Source of the DNA: Shimia haliotis
Lineage (GTDB): Bacteria > Pseudomonadota > Alphaproteobacteria > Rhodobacterales > Rhodobacteraceae
Length of the DNA: 64,000 nucleotides
NCBI RefSeq assembly: GCF_900114415.1
Contig: NZ_FOSZ01000002.1
Location: 1-64,000 of the forward strand
Reading direction: 5' to 3'
Below are positions 51,337 through 61,933 of the stretch, piece by piece; position 1 is the stretch's first letter; each line of letters begins with the position of its first letter. The notes under the pieces are model-generated. The model saw only the letters and a list, made by a program, of their open reading frames with translations, did no database searches and was not told the origin of the DNA. Made by a program: the position numbers and the translations under genes.

Positions 51337-52647
51337 ATGACGTCCAAAAGACACTCCAACCCACCGGGCAATCTTGTTTTTTATCTTCGCAGCGGGTCCG
51401 TTGTCGGTGGCATCAAACTGGTTTCCGTGCCGCTGGTTCTGTCGATTTCGGTGCTGCTGGCCCGCTGGCTGGGACCGGAGGAATACGGTGTCTATGCCAT
51501 TTCCTGGTCCCTTGCCACAATCGGAGCCGCCGCTGTCTCGGGCGGGGTGTCGCAGTATCTGACGCGGCGGGTAGCCATGCTGAACACCAAAAACCGGCAT
51601 CCGGATATCCGGCCGGCCATCACCGCCTCCATGCAGTTTGTTACGCTGGCCGCACTCTTGTTTCTGCTGGTGCTCGCCATCGGGTGGATGCTGGATGCGA
51701 CCCCGCTAGAGCTGTCCGGCCAAACCATTGTCATGATCTTCCTGTGCGCCGCCTTCATTGGCGTGATGAATATTGGCAGCGCCGGGCTGCGCGGCCTGGA
51801 ACGGGCCAGCGAAGGACAGCTGTATCTCCTGATCGTGGCGCCGCTGGCCTCGATTTTGCTACTGTTCCTGCTGATGCAGATGCCCATCCCCCGGACTTCC
51901 TGGGCCGCGCTTGCCGCGATGGCGGTGGGCTACGGTTTCGGGGCCTCGCTGTCGCAGCTCCGGCTGCGGCGGCTGACAAAGGATTTTGGCCGCTCCGGCT
52001 CGGCGCATGCCCTGATCCCCGCGCTGGCCGTTCAAAGCAAGGGCTATATTGCCTATACCACGCTGATGATCGTCGGGCTGCAGCTGAATTTGATCCTGGT
52101 CGGTTTTCTCCTGCAGGGAGAGCATGTCTCTTACTACAACCTTGCAGATAAAGCTGCGCAGTTCGTCTCGCTCCCGGTCGGTATCCTTGAACTGTTGATG
52201 GCCACCCGGGTTGTCAGCTTGCATTCTGAAGGTAATTTCGGCGCGCTTCAAAAACTCTACCGGACGCTGTCGCTGGCGGGGGTTGCGGCCGCGCTGCTGA
52301 TTGCGGGGCTGCTATATCTACTTGGAGAGCACATCATAAGCCTGCTTTTGGGGCCGTCCTATGCGGGAAATATCTACCCGGTGCTTGTGCTTCTGCTCGT
52401 GGCGCAGTTGATCCGGGCGGCTTTCGGGCCGGTTACCATGACGCTGCTGATGACCGGCCATCAGAAATATTGTGTGGCCAGCCAGCTGACCGGCGCCGCA
52501 GCCCTTGCCGCCGCCACTTGGCTGCTTGTGCCCATTTATGGTCTGCAGGGCGCTGGCATGGCCGCGTCCGTCGGCATGCTGGCCGCCTGCCTGCCTCTGG
52601 CAATAGGAGGCTACCGGACCCTTGGCCTGCGGCCGCTGTTCTTGTGA
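51337..52647 (+). CDS. polysaccharide flippase (Wzx-like)
   Basis: A 436-residue inner-membrane protein with about 12 helices and the MOP-family pattern at the N-terminus (SVLLARWLGPEEYGVYAISW). It would flip lipid-linked repeat units to the periplasmic face for the polymerase at 53759. Confidence 0.88.
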   Translation: MTSKRHSNPPGNLVFYLRSGSVVGGIKLVSVPLVLSISVLLARWLGPEEYGVYAISWSLATIGAAAVSGGVSQYLTRRVAMLNTKNRHPDIRPAITASMQFVTLAALLFLLVLAIGWMLDATPLELSGQTIVMIFLCAAFIGVMNIGSAGLRGLERASEGQLYLLIVAPLASILLLFLLMQMPIPRTSWAALAAMAVGYGFGASLSQLRLRRLTKDFGRSGSAHALIPALAVQSKGYIAYTTLMIVGLQLNLILVGFLLQGEHVSYYNLADKAAQFVSLPVGILELLMATRVVSLHSEGNFGALQKLYRTLSLAGVAAALLIAGLLYLLGEHIISLLLGPSYAGNIYPVLVLLLVAQLIRAAFGPVTMTLLMTGHQKYCVASQLTGAAALAAATWLLVPIYGLQGAGMAASVGMLAACLPLAIGGYRTLGLRPLFL

Positions 52648-52655
52648 GGCGCAGC

Positions 52656-53765
52656 ATGTTTACTCTGACCCATCCAAATTTCGCGGAATTCATTGAAGAG
52701 CTGAGGCTGCTGGGCCTGGAGCAAAGCACGGCCGACGATCCGGAGGCTGCCGCTTTTGCTGTGCTCAAGGCGGCAAGCGTGGAGCGCTGGCTTCTTATTC
52801 CACTGCAAAGCCGGGCGGCCGCGGCGGCGGCGCTTCGGATGCTGACGCCGATATCGCCGCGTTCCCGCTTGGCGAAATCCGCGGTTCTTGCGCTCAATTC
52901 CCTGGGCTTGCACCGGCCATGGGCCCGCAACCGTATCTACCTCCGGGTGGCGGTGCCAAGGCGCTGCATTCACAATTGGCCCATGGCGGCGTTCTTCTCG
53001 GGCACGCCCGGCCCAGAACGTAAGATCACGGTTCAGCTGCGCAGTGCGGACAGCCGCCGGAACGCCTATCTGAAGATGGCTTGCTCGCCGCTTGCCAACC
53101 AGTTGGTCACCAATGAGGTCCGGGCCCTGCAAGTGGCCACGAAACTAGGGCTGAAAACGGCAATTTTGCCGACAGTTCTGGGGTTTACGAAGTTCGGATC
53201 CCGCAGGTCCTATATCTGCAGCGACGAGACGCAGCCCGGTTTCAAGGCGGTAATGATACTCGGCGGAATCCATTTTGCCTTTCTGGAGGAAATGGCTGCC
53301 AAAACGACGGTGCCGCTCAGTCGGCAATATGTTGATTCGTTGCGGCAACGGCATGAAGCGGGGGCGCAAACATTGGCCCCGACCTTGAACAAGCTCGCCG
53401 TCGGCGTGTTGGATGAACTCAGCAAGATCCTCGACCGCGGTACGGTTAACGGTGCAATGTCCCATGGGGATTTCACCCCATGGAACTGTGTCGCCGCTGG
53501 CATGCGGCTATATGTCTTTGATTGGGAACTCTCTGGGTTTCATCCGCTTGGTTATGACCATCTGCATTTCTTGACTAGCACGGGTGCGGCCGACGCTGAC
53601 GTGCTCCGCAGCTTGTTGCAGGATCGCTGGCACGGCGGATCTGAGGACGGCGCCCAGTTCCTTATGCTGTCCTACTTCCTGGCCAAGATGTTCAGCGGCG
53701 CGGCGGGCGCAGACGACATGCTGCAGAAGTTGATGACGGAGACCGGGAAGACCACAAGATGGTAG
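52656..53765 (+). CDS. aminoglycoside-phosphotransferase-fold kinase-like protein
   Basis: A 369-residue protein. The C-terminal half has the APH/choline-kinase catalytic core: NGAMSHGDFTPWNCVAAG (HGD..N loop) and LYVFDWELSG (metal Asp). The N-terminal 170 residues carry no recognised domain. ATG 52656, 8 bases after the flippase; it overlaps the polymerase gene by 7 bases. It could phosphorylate a sugar, lipid or small substituent of the polysaccharide. Such kinases are found in some EPS loci without known function. Confidence 0.72.
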   Translation: MFTLTHPNFAEFIEELRLLGLEQSTADDPEAAAFAVLKAASVERWLLIPLQSRAAAAAALRMLTPISPRSRLAKSAVLALNSLGLHRPWARNRIYLRVAVPRRCIHNWPMAAFFSGTPGPERKITVQLRSADSRRNAYLKMACSPLANQLVTNEVRALQVATKLGLKTAILPTVLGFTKFGSRRSYICSDETQPGFKAVMILGGIHFAFLEEMAAKTTVPLSRQYVDSLRQRHEAGAQTLAPTLNKLAVGVLDELSKILDRGTVNGAMSHGDFTPWNCVAAGMRLYVFDWELSGFHPLGYDHLHFLTSTGAADADVLRSLLQDRWHGGSEDGAQFLMLSYFLAKMFSGAAGADDMLQKLMTETGKTTRW

Positions 53766-54826
53766 AAACCGTGCACCTGATCTACTACGGGGTCGTTCTG
53801 GCCGCAGGGCTGTCTTTACTGGCGATCCAATCGCTGCACGCCGAGCGAGATCGGCAGCTACTTACTTTTCCGATTGTGGCGCTTGTCTCGCTGGCCGTCA
53901 GCCTGCGCGACATACGATTTGGTGCCGATACCCGTACTTATCTCGAGATGTACAACAGCCCAGAGGATTTCGAGGACTTTGTCGAAATCGCCTACCTCAC
54001 AGCGCTTCGTCTACTACGGTTCATCAGCGACGACGAAACATTTTATCTTTTTGCCAGCGCCTTGGCCATCAATCTGACCGTCTATCTTGCTTTTGTACGG
54101 TTCAACCCCAGGCTGGCTGCATTTGCCTTTACTCTCTACTACGCGGCACCGGTTTTCTGGACCGCAAACACCCTGATCCTGCGGAACGGTTTAGCCGCAG
54201 CCTTTGTCATGCATGCGGCGATGATCCTCGTGACAGCGGGGCGGACGAAGGGTTTTTTCGCCTTTGCCCTAGCCGGAGGCGCGTTTCACTATTCCACCCT
54301 GGTTCACGCAGTTTTTTTGTCGATAGCGAATTTGTCGACAGCAAAACGCTTCGTGATTTCCGGGGCAACGCTAATCATCGCGGGGCTCAGTCTAGTCTTT
54401 ATCTTTCCGTTGTTCTCAGGGATTTTCGGCCCTTGGATCGTGCGGTTCTCGGACTATCAGTTTTACGCTTCCACCGGACAATTTTCTTACGATAACTCTG
54501 GTTTCAAGCCCCAGTATGCGATACCCGTTTTTGTCGTTCTTGGGGCGCTGCTGTTACGGACACGCCTCCACGGCACTGAAATGCTGGTGCTCAAGTATTA
54601 CTTGGCCATATTGATGCTATCTATCATTTTCTGGGGCAACGTTCTGTTCCGGGACAGGATGTACGTGCCAGCCCAGATGATGGAGCCCCTTATCATTGCA
54701 TTTCTGATACGGCGCGCAATAAATGACAATTTCATGTTCGTGGCGGCAGGCGCAGCCTCTGTACTCATCTTGGCTGCCGTAACTATTCTCATTTGGGCAC
54801 CCAGAAATGTACTCCAAATATACTGA
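53759..54826 (+). CDS. EpsG/Wzy-type polysaccharide polymerase
   Basis: A 355-residue membrane protein with about ten helices and the EpsG pattern: RFGADTRTYLEMYNSP, then ILRNGLAAAFVMHAAM and FHYSTLVHAVFL. It should join flipped repeat units. It follows the kinase-like gene with overlap. Confidence 0.82.
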   Translation: MVETVHLIYYGVVLAAGLSLLAIQSLHAERDRQLLTFPIVALVSLAVSLRDIRFGADTRTYLEMYNSPEDFEDFVEIAYLTALRLLRFISDDETFYLFASALAINLTVYLAFVRFNPRLAAFAFTLYYAAPVFWTANTLILRNGLAAAFVMHAAMILVTAGRTKGFFAFALAGGAFHYSTLVHAVFLSIANLSTAKRFVISGATLIIAGLSLVFIFPLFSGIFGPWIVRFSDYQFYASTGQFSYDNSGFKPQYAIPVFVVLGALLLRTRLHGTEMLVLKYYLAILMLSIIFWGNVLFRDRMYVPAQMMEPLIIAFLIRRAINDNFMFVAAGAASVLILAAVTILIWAPRNVLQIY

Positions 54827-54907
54827 TCCGCTGCTTCCATTATGCGGCGATGTAAGTCACCTTTTCAAAGACGCGGAATTTGCGTTTCTCAGAGCTAGGC
54901 TACAATT

Positions 54908-56269
54908 ATGAACGATCTCAGCCTTTATCAGCGCGATCAGCTGTTGATGCGTTTTCTGGCCTACCTGAATGATCACAGTATTTCATATTGTGTCCTGTCC
55001 AATTTGTCGAACGCGAACCCTGAATACGATCTGGACGTGGATATTTCGATAGCGTCAAAAGACAGTACCAAGGTTGCCAGGCTGATCCGAGAGTTCTCAC
55101 ACAGCAACGATCTTCTACTCATCTTTGACATATGGTCCGGAACTCATAGCCGCGCATATACGCTGGTAAAGCGCGGGAGCGCGGCGCGCGTTGTGCTCAA
55201 GCTGGACATAATGGTTGGCTACGCCTCCTTAAGGACCGGAGAACTCCTGCGTCATGAAGAGATCGCCCTGGACAGGGTCTTTAACGGATTTTTCTGGGGG
55301 CTTTCAGAAAGAAGCGAACTGGCCTATCTTTCGGTTCGGCATTTCATCAAAAACGACGGCCGTGCCTATCGTATCGAGCGGATAAAATTCCTTAGTGAAA
55401 AAGTCAGCCCAGAATCATGCAGGGAGGTTTTTCCACCTGTAATAGTGGAAGCTATCGGTTTGGCGGCATCAGGGTCTCCACAAACAGCGGATCGCGCCAT
55501 ACACCTGAAACTTAAGAATTACGGAAAAGCGCGAATGGGTCTCATTGGGCGGGCCGCGGCGGGAGTCAGTGAAATCAGGCGCGCAGTTCATCGGGTCAGC
55601 AGACCCGTAGGCAGCACGATTGCGTTTCTTGGCCCCGACGGAGCCGGAAAGTCGACGCTTATCGAAGCACTCAGAGCTAGAATGGCGCCGGTTTTTCACG
55701 GGAGTACGTCATTTTACTGGCGCCCACGCCTGCTGCCTTCCCCAGGTCGGCTCAAGTTTTGGAACCCATCACTCGAGAAACAAGAAAACCCCGATCCACA
55801 TAATGTTTTTCCTCACGGCAAAGCCGCCTCGCTGGCCCGGCTTCTGTATTTTAGCTTGGATTATATTCTGGGGTATTTCGTGTTGGTCCGGCCCCGCACC
55901 ATATGCAAAGATCTTGTGATTTTCGACCGCTTTCTCAATGATATACGCATCGATCAGCTGAGATATCGGATGAATGTTCCAGAGCTCATGCTAAGATTTG
56001 TTGAACGCCTCGTCCCTAAGCCAGACATCATCTTTGCTCTATATGGGCCACCCGAATTATTACATGCAAGAAAACCCGAGCTCAGCATAGAAGAAACTGC
56101 AAGGCAGGTGGCACTGTTATGCCAAATGGCCGATGAAAACCGTCATTTCACATTGGTAAGCGTGGATAATGACGTTGAGAAAATTGTTGATGAAATCATT
56201 GAGACCATCATGCTTTCTTGCGCAAAAGCTGGTGAGGGTTTGACTGGGAGCAGTCCACATGCCGTATGA
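54908..56269 (+). CDS. nucleotidyltransferase-like domain fused to a thymidylate-kinase-like domain
   Basis: A 453-residue protein. Residues 1-200 resemble a nucleotidyltransferase-like fold (YDLDVDISIASKDSTKVARL gives the DxD pair). Residues about 235-445 are a thymidylate-kinase-like P-loop domain: IAFLGPDGAGKSTLIEAL, then LVIFDRFLNDIRIDQLRYR. Such fused proteins occur in polysaccharide loci, where they may phosphorylate a sugar or lipid. A role in dTDP-sugar supply (dTMP phosphorylation) next to rfb genes is possible. Function unproven. Confidence 0.72.
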   Translation: MNDLSLYQRDQLLMRFLAYLNDHSISYCVLSNLSNANPEYDLDVDISIASKDSTKVARLIREFSHSNDLLLIFDIWSGTHSRAYTLVKRGSAARVVLKLDIMVGYASLRTGELLRHEEIALDRVFNGFFWGLSERSELAYLSVRHFIKNDGRAYRIERIKFLSEKVSPESCREVFPPVIVEAIGLAASGSPQTADRAIHLKLKNYGKARMGLIGRAAAGVSEIRRAVHRVSRPVGSTIAFLGPDGAGKSTLIEALRARMAPVFHGSTSFYWRPRLLPSPGRLKFWNPSLEKQENPDPHNVFPHGKAASLARLLYFSLDYILGYFVLVRPRTICKDLVIFDRFLNDIRIDQLRYRMNVPELMLRFVERLVPKPDIIFALYGPPELLHARKPELSIEETARQVALLCQMADENRHFTLVSVDNDVEKIVDEIIETIMLSCAKAGEGLTGSSPHAV

Positions 56270-58490
56270 AGACTCTCCTGTTCTGTTCGTCGATTCTGTT
56301 TCAGACATGTATGGTTCTTCCCGTATCGGGCGGCTGATCATTGGATTCATGCAGGGAGCGGGGCGGGAGGTTGACGCGCTGGTTGCGGTCGAACGGAACG
56401 AGCCCGATTTACGTTATGCCGAACAAGCTGAGCTGCCGATCCTTGTCATGCGGGACTTTCGGAGGGCCCCCGTCAAAAGCCTAGCAAAGGTGTGTGCCAA
56501 CAGTGTCCGCTTCGCCACCCTGCTGCGTAGGCGCTTCCCCCGGCACCGGACTGTGTACTGCAATACCTTTGCGACCTTGCCCGCAGCCATCATTGCCCGT
56601 GTTATGCGCCGCCGGTGTTTTCTGCATCTGCATGAGACCTCACCTTCTCCGGCGGTGGCATCTTTGTTGAAGACGGCAATCCGGGTTTTCGGCCTGCAGA
56701 CCGTTTTTGTGTCGCAAGCTATCAAGGAATCCTGGCGGTTGGAAAACCACGCGCAGGCGCAGGTGGTTCACAACGGGATTCCAGATTTGGACTGGACCGG
56801 TTTAGACAGAGCCAGTCCGGGCGGCTCTGATGCGGAGGAGGGTCGTGCAAACCCGAAACAGTCCCGCAACTGGGATATAGCCTTTGTCGGACGGCTTACG
56901 GAGAAAAAGGGTTTTCACGTTCTCCTGGAAGCACTGCGTATTCTAGACACTCCAGAGCGGGCGGGGACAAAGGTTTTGATCCTCGGTGGTTGCCTTCCCG
57001 GTGTCTCGCTGCCACCCGGAATCTTTTCGGACTTTGAGCATTTACAGATAGATTACTTGGGGGAGCGCGCGGATGCAGCAGTGTTTTTTGCGCAAAGTAA
57101 AGTCGCCTGTATCCCGTCCCTGTTTGCCGACCCGTTTCCGACAACCGCATTGGAGGCGCTTCGGGCAGGCTGCCTAGTTGTAGCCTCGGATACTGGCGGG
57201 CTGCCGGAGTCCCTGCAAGGAACGGCCAGCGTGTTGGTGAAGCCTGGCAATGCCGAAGAGCTTGCCAACGGCTTGGCGTTCATGTTGTCCAAACCTGTCG
57301 GCGGCAGAGCCGACCTGAATAGATCACAATACGAAGCCCGGTTTTCCCTGGACCGGTTCAAAGAGCGTTTTATGGCATTCTTTGCCCCACAGGCCGTCGC
57401 CTCGCTGCCATTGAAGGTCGCGGTTTTGGGAACAGTTGGCGTGCCGGGCCGCTATGGCGGATTTGAAACCCTGGCCGAAAACCTTGTCCGTTACCACAAA
57501 ACGCACGGTCATAAGGCAGCACTTACTGTCTGGTGTTCTGCCAAGGACAATGTGGATCACCCGACGCGGTTCGAAAGCGCCGACCTGCGCTATGTGGGTC
57601 TGCGGGCGAACGGGGCGCAGAGCATCCTCTACGATGCTATCAGCCTTTGGCAAGCGGTGCGCAGCGGGCATGACCGCATCCTGCTGCTTGGCGTCTCGGG
57701 GGCACTTGCCCTCCCCCTGATCCGGCTCGTCAGCCGCGCGCGCATCCTGACTAATATCGACGGGATCGAGTGGAAGCGCGAGAAATGGAAAGGGCTTGCC
57801 CGCATGGTCCTGCACGCCTCTGAATGGGCGGCGGTGCGGTTCTCGCACGAGGTGATTGCCGACAACCAGGCCATCGCCGACCACGCCCGGGACACGTACG
57901 GAATTGAATGCCACGTCGTTGCCTATGGTGGCGACCACGCATTGGATCATGCCGGCGAAGCAAACGCCCCAGAGGGTTTGCCAGACCGCTTTGCGCTGGC
58001 GCTGTGCCGGATCGAGCCCGAGAACAATGTGCATGTCATACTCGAGGCGCTGGACGGGCGTGACACGCCGCTGGTCTTCGTCGGCAATTGGGACAACAGC
58101 GCCTACGGGCGCGACCTAAAGGCGAAGTATGGCGACAGCTCCAACCTCTACCTGCTTGACCCAGTTTATGATCCCGGCACACTCCATGCGCTGCGCGCGC
58201 GAGCATCCGTCTATCTTCACGGCCATTCGGCCGGCGGGACCAACCCGTCTCTGGTCGAGATGATGCATTTTAACATACCCGTAATTGCGCATGGCTGCGC
58301 TTTCAACCGCTTCAGCACCGAAGGAAAGGCGCGCTATTTCGAAACCCCCGCCGAGCTTACGGACCTACTAGAGGGCCTCGACCCAGACGAGGCCGCTCGG
58401 ATAGGCGCTGACATGCGCGAGATCGCGCAACACCGCTACACCTGGGATCAAATCGGCAAAGCCTATTTTGAGCTTCTTGATCGCGTCTGA
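56259..58490 (+). CDS. fused double glycosyltransferase (GT4 plus DUF1972 rhamnosyltransferase-like)
   Basis: A 743-residue fusion. Residues 1-375 are a GT4 enzyme (CFLHLHETSPSP, IAFVGRLTEKKGFHVLLEAL, CIPSLFADPFPTTALEALRAG). Residues about 380-743 restart with VAVLGTVGVPGRYGGFETLA, ILTNIDGIEWKREKWKGLAR and HGHSAGGTNPSLVEMMHF, the DUF1972/WchF-Cps2T type often transferring rhamnose. Both halves keep full motifs. It overlaps the previous gene by 11 bases and precedes rfbCBDA, which makes dTDP-rhamnose, the likely donor. Confidence 0.85.
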   Translation: MPYEDSPVLFVDSVSDMYGSSRIGRLIIGFMQGAGREVDALVAVERNEPDLRYAEQAELPILVMRDFRRAPVKSLAKVCANSVRFATLLRRRFPRHRTVYCNTFATLPAAIIARVMRRRCFLHLHETSPSPAVASLLKTAIRVFGLQTVFVSQAIKESWRLENHAQAQVVHNGIPDLDWTGLDRASPGGSDAEEGRANPKQSRNWDIAFVGRLTEKKGFHVLLEALRILDTPERAGTKVLILGGCLPGVSLPPGIFSDFEHLQIDYLGERADAAVFFAQSKVACIPSLFADPFPTTALEALRAGCLVVASDTGGLPESLQGTASVLVKPGNAEELANGLAFMLSKPVGGRADLNRSQYEARFSLDRFKERFMAFFAPQAVASLPLKVAVLGTVGVPGRYGGFETLAENLVRYHKTHGHKAALTVWCSAKDNVDHPTRFESADLRYVGLRANGAQSILYDAISLWQAVRSGHDRILLLGVSGALALPLIRLVSRARILTNIDGIEWKREKWKGLARMVLHASEWAAVRFSHEVIADNQAIADHARDTYGIECHVVAYGGDHALDHAGEANAPEGLPDRFALALCRIEPENNVHVILEALDGRDTPLVFVGNWDNSAYGRDLKAKYGDSSNLYLLDPVYDPGTLHALRARASVYLHGHSAGGTNPSLVEMMHFNIPVIAHGCAFNRFSTEGKARYFETPAELTDLLEGLDPDEAARIGADMREIAQHRYTWDQIGKAYFELLDRV

Positions 58491-58546
58491 GGCGAAGTGT
58501 TGGGGCTGAAAACAAGATTTGAGAAAATCAGAAAGTCGAATACAAA

Positions 58547-59107
58547 GTGGAAATCACTGAAACAAAACTATCGGGCGTTAAGCTGCTGAAAGCTCATCGA
58601 TTTGGTGATCACCGCGGCTTTTTTGCGGAAACCTACAGCCAGCGGGCTTATGCTGCGCTGGGGGTGGATGCCACATTCGTGCAAGACAACCACTCGGTTT
58701 CTGCGGCTGTGGGCACGGTGCGGGGCCTGCATTTTCAGGCGCCGCCACATGCGCAGGCCAAGCTGGTGCGCTGTGGGCGCGGTGCCATTTTCGATGTGGC
58801 GGTCGATATTCGGCGCGGCAGCCCCACCTATGGTCACTGGGCGGGCTATACGCTGAGCGCGGAGAACGGCGCGCAACTTTATATTCCCGTGGGCTTTGCC
58901 CATGGCTTTGCCACGCTCGAGCCCGACAGCGAGATTATCTACAAATGTAGCGATTATTACGCCCCGGAAACCGAGGGCGCGCTGCGCTGGGATGACCCGG
59001 ATATTGGTATCAAATGGCCCCTTACCAGCGCCCCGGTGCTGAGCGGGAAAGACGCCGCAGCCCCGCTGCTGGCCGGCTTTAACAGCCCATTCACCTTTGA
59101 GGGATAA
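58547..59107 (+). CDS. rfbC: dTDP-4-dehydrorhamnose 3,5-epimerase
   Basis: A 186-residue cupin enzyme starting at GTG: HRFGDHRGFFAETYSQ, QDNHSVSAAVGTVRGLHFQ with the catalytic His, and YIPVGFAHGFATLEP. It epimerises C3 and C5 of the 4-keto sugar. First of the dTDP-rhamnose genes and 3 bases before rfbB. Confidence 0.93.
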   Translation: MEITETKLSGVKLLKAHRFGDHRGFFAETYSQRAYAALGVDATFVQDNHSVSAAVGTVRGLHFQAPPHAQAKLVRCGRGAIFDVAVDIRRGSPTYGHWAGYTLSAENGAQLYIPVGFAHGFATLEPDSEIIYKCSDYYAPETEGALRWDDPDIGIKWPLTSAPVLSGKDAAAPLLAGFNSPFTFEG

Positions 59108-59110
59108 CAG

Positions 59111-60163
59111 ATGAAGCTACTGGTCACAGGGGGGGCGGGGTTTATCGGCTCGGCCGTGGTGCGGCTGGCGGTGGCGCGCGGGCATCAGGTGGTGAACCTT
59201 GATGCGCTGACCTATGCCGCCAACCTGGCCAATGTGGCGCCGGTGGCGGATAGCCCGCTTTATGCCTTTCAGCAGGCCGATATCCGCGATCGCGCGGCGC
59301 TGGATGCGGCCTTTGCCACGCACCAGCCCGATATCGTGCTGCATCTGGCGGCCGAATCCCATGTCGATCGTTCCATCGATGGGCCCGCCGATTTTATCGA
59401 CACCAATATCACCGGTACCTTCAACATGCTGGAGGCCGCGCGTAAATATTGGCAGGCGGCGGGGCGGCCAGATAGCTTTCGCTTTCATCACGTCTCGACA
59501 GACGAGGTGTTTGGCTCGCTGCCCGCAGACCCCTCCGTGCAGTTTACCGAGGCCACAGCCTACGACCCGCGCAGCCCCTATTCCGCCTCGAAAGCCGCGT
59601 CAGACCATCTGGTGCGCGCCTGGTCTGAAACCTATGGCCTGCCCGTGGTGCTGAGCAATTGCTCGAATAATTACGGGCCCTATCACTTTCCAGAAAAGCT
59701 GATCCCGGTGGTTATTCTGAACGCGCTGGCGGGGCGGGCGCTGCCGATTTACGGCGATGGCAGCAATATCCGCGATTGGCTTTACGTCGAAGATCACGCC
59801 GATGCGCTGCTGCTGGTGGCCACGAAAGGCGCGCTGGGGCGCAGCTATAACATCGGCGGCGAGAACGAGCGCACAAACCTGCAGCTGGTGCACACGATCT
59901 GCGCCATTCTCGACCGGTTGCGCCCGCGCGATACGGGCGCTTATGCCGATTTGATCACCTTTGTCACCGATCGCCCCGGCCATGACGCGCGCTATGCCAT
60001 CGACCCCACGCGCATTCGCGCCGAGCTGGGCTGGCGCCCCAGCGTGACGGTGGAAGAGGGGTTGGAACGCACCGTGCGCTGGTATCTCGAAAACGAGGCC
60101 TGGTGGCGCCCGCTGCTGGGCCGCCAGGGCGTGGGCCAGCGGCTGGGCCGGGCCGCACCATGA
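59111..60163 (+). CDS. rfbB: dTDP-glucose 4,6-dehydratase
   Basis: A 350-residue [49 protein letters not shown] and the catalytic [15 protein letters not shown]. It converts dTDP-glucose to the 4-keto-6-deoxy sugar. GC content looks clearly higher than in the upstream glycosyltransferase genes (not measured). Confidence 0.95.
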   Translation: MKLLVTGGAGFIGSAVVRLAVARGHQVVNLDALTYAANLANVAPVADSPLYAFQQADIRDRAALDAAFATHQPDIVLHLAAESHVDRSIDGPADFIDTNITGTFNMLEAARKYWQAAGRPDSFRFHHVSTDEVFGSLPADPSVQFTEATAYDPRSPYSASKAASDHLVRAWSETYGLPVVLSNCSNNYGPYHFPEKLIPVVILNALAGRALPIYGDGSNIRDWLYVEDHADALLLVATKGALGRSYNIGGENERTNLQLVHTICAILDRLRPRDTGAYADLITFVTDRPGHDARYAIDPTRIRAELGWRPSVTVEEGLERTVRWYLENEAWWRPLLGRQGVGQRLGRAAP

Positions 60164-61014
60164 GCGGCCTGTTGATCTTTGGCCGCACGGGCCAGGTGGC
60201 GCGCGAACTGCAGCAGCTTGCCCCTGTTGTGGCCTTGGGGCGCGATGCGGCCGATCTGGCACAGCCCGGCGCCTGTGCGGCGGCCATCCAGGCCCACCGC
60301 CCCCGCGCGGTGATCAATGCCGCAGCCTACACCGCCGTTGACCGCGCGGAAGCGCAGGAAGACCTTGCCACCGCCATCAACGGTGCGGCGCCGGCGGAAA
60401 TGGCCCTGGCCTGCGTTGCGCTGAATATTCCCTTGGTGCATATCTCTACCGATTACGTGTTTGCTGGCACCGGCCACCGCCCTTGGGCGCCCAGTGATAT
60501 GGCACAGCCCGCCAATGCCTATGGCCGCAGCAAATGGGCGGGCGAAGAGGGCATTCGCGCCAGCGGCTGCACCCATGCCATTTTGCGCACCTCTTGGGTG
60601 TTTTCTGCCCATGGTGCGAATTTTGTCAAAACCATGCTGCGCCTGTCTGACACCCGCGACCAGATCAGCGTGGTTGATGACCAAATCGGCGGCCCCACGC
60701 CGGCGCGCGCCATTGCGGCGGCGTGTTTGGCCATCGCCGAGCAGCTGAAGGAGGCGCCGGAAAAAACCGGCACCTATCATTTTAGCGGCGCGCCCGATGC
60801 CAGCTGGTGCGCCTTTGCCCGCGCGATATTCACCCTGGCGGGCCGGCCCACCCGCGTGCAGGCGATTTCCACCAGCGCCTATCCCACGCCAGCCGCCCGC
60901 CCGCTGAACAGCCGTCTTGAGTGCAACACAACCACCTCCGTTTTTGGTTTGGCGCGCCCAGATTGGCACGCAGGGCTGAAGGAATGTTTAACACAGTTAG
61001 GGGTATCCACATGA
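60160..61014 (+). CDS. rfbD: dTDP-4-dehydrorhamnose reductase
   Basis: A 284-residue [53 protein letters not shown] and [12 protein letters not shown]. It reduces the 4-keto group to give dTDP-L-rhamnose. ATG 60160 overlaps the rfbB stop, and its stop overlaps the rfbA start (ATGA at both joints). Confidence 0.94.
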   Translation: MSGLLIFGRTGQVARELQQLAPVVALGRDAADLAQPGACAAAIQAHRPRAVINAAAYTAVDRAEAQEDLATAINGAAPAEMALACVALNIPLVHISTDYVFAGTGHRPWAPSDMAQPANAYGRSKWAGEEGIRASGCTHAILRTSWVFSAHGANFVKTMLRLSDTRDQISVVDDQIGGPTPARAIAAACLAIAEQLKEAPEKTGTYHFSGAPDASWCAFARAIFTLAGRPTRVQAISTSAYPTPAARPLNSRLECNTTTSVFGLARPDWHAGLKECLTQLGVST

Positions 61015-61892
61015 CACAGCGCAAAGGCATTATTCTGGCCGGTGGCTCGGGCACGCGGCTTTACCCCATCACTATGGGTGTGTCGAAACAGCTGCTACCG
61101 ATTTATGACAAGCCGATGGTGTATTATCCCTTAACCGTGCTGATGCTGGCGGGCATCCGCGAGATCATGATCATCACCACCCCCCACGACCAAGAGCAGT
61201 TCATCCGCACCTTGGGCGATGGCAGCCAATGGGGCATCGCGCTGCAGTATAAGGTGCAGCCCAGCCCCGATGGGCTGGCGCAGGCCTTTATTCTGGCCGA
61301 AGAGTTCCTGGCCGGCAGCCCCGCAGCCATGGTGCTGGGCGATAACATCTTTTTTGGCCACGGCCTGCCGAACCTGTTGCAAGCGGCAGATCAAACCACC
61401 GCTGGCGCCACGGTATTTGGCTACCGCGTGTCAGACCCGGAGCGCTACGGCGTGGTGGATTTTGACGCCAATGGCACGGTCAAAAGCATCATCGAAAAGC
61501 CGCCCGTGCCCCCCTCGAATTATGCTGTGACGGGGCTTTATTTTGTCGATGCCACAGCGCCCGAACGCGCCCGCGCGGTGCGCCCCTCGGCCCGGGGCGA
61601 GCTGGAGATCACCACGCTGTTGGAAAGCTACCTGCACGACGGCCAGCTCACCGTGCAAAAAATGGGCCGCGGCTATGCCTGGCTAGATACCGGCACCCAC
61701 GCCAGCCTGTTGGATGCGGGTAATTTTGTGCGCACCCTGACCGAACGCCAAGGCCAGCAAGTGGGCAGCCCCGATGAGGTGGCGTTTGAGATGGGCTGGA
61801 TAGATGCAGCCCAGCTTGAGACTCGCGCCCGGCAATTCGGCAAGAATGACTACGGGTCATACTTGGAAGGAATCGCGCACAGACGAAGCTGA
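61011..61892 (+). CDS. rfbA: glucose-1-phosphate thymidylyltransferase
   Basis: A 293-residue nucleotidyltransferase: [48 protein letters not shown], and [18 protein letters not shown]. It makes dTDP-glucose, the first step of dTDP-rhamnose synthesis. Last gene of the operon; the phage-type genes begin 41 bases later on the other strand. Confidence 0.95.
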   Translation: MTQRKGIILAGGSGTRLYPITMGVSKQLLPIYDKPMVYYPLTVLMLAGIREIMIITTPHDQEQFIRTLGDGSQWGIALQYKVQPSPDGLAQAFILAEEFLAGSPAAMVLGDNIFFGHGLPNLLQAADQTTAGATVFGYRVSDPERYGVVDFDANGTVKSIIEKPPVPPSNYAVTGLYFVDATAPERARAVRPSARGELEITTLLESYLHDGQLTVQKMGRGYAWLDTGTHASLLDAGNFVRTLTERQGQQVGSPDEVAFEMGWIDAAQLETRARQFGKNDYGSYLEGIAHRRS

Positions 61893-61933
61893 CAACGTCT
61901 GACATACTATAGGTCGTCAAGAAGGCCAGCCAT

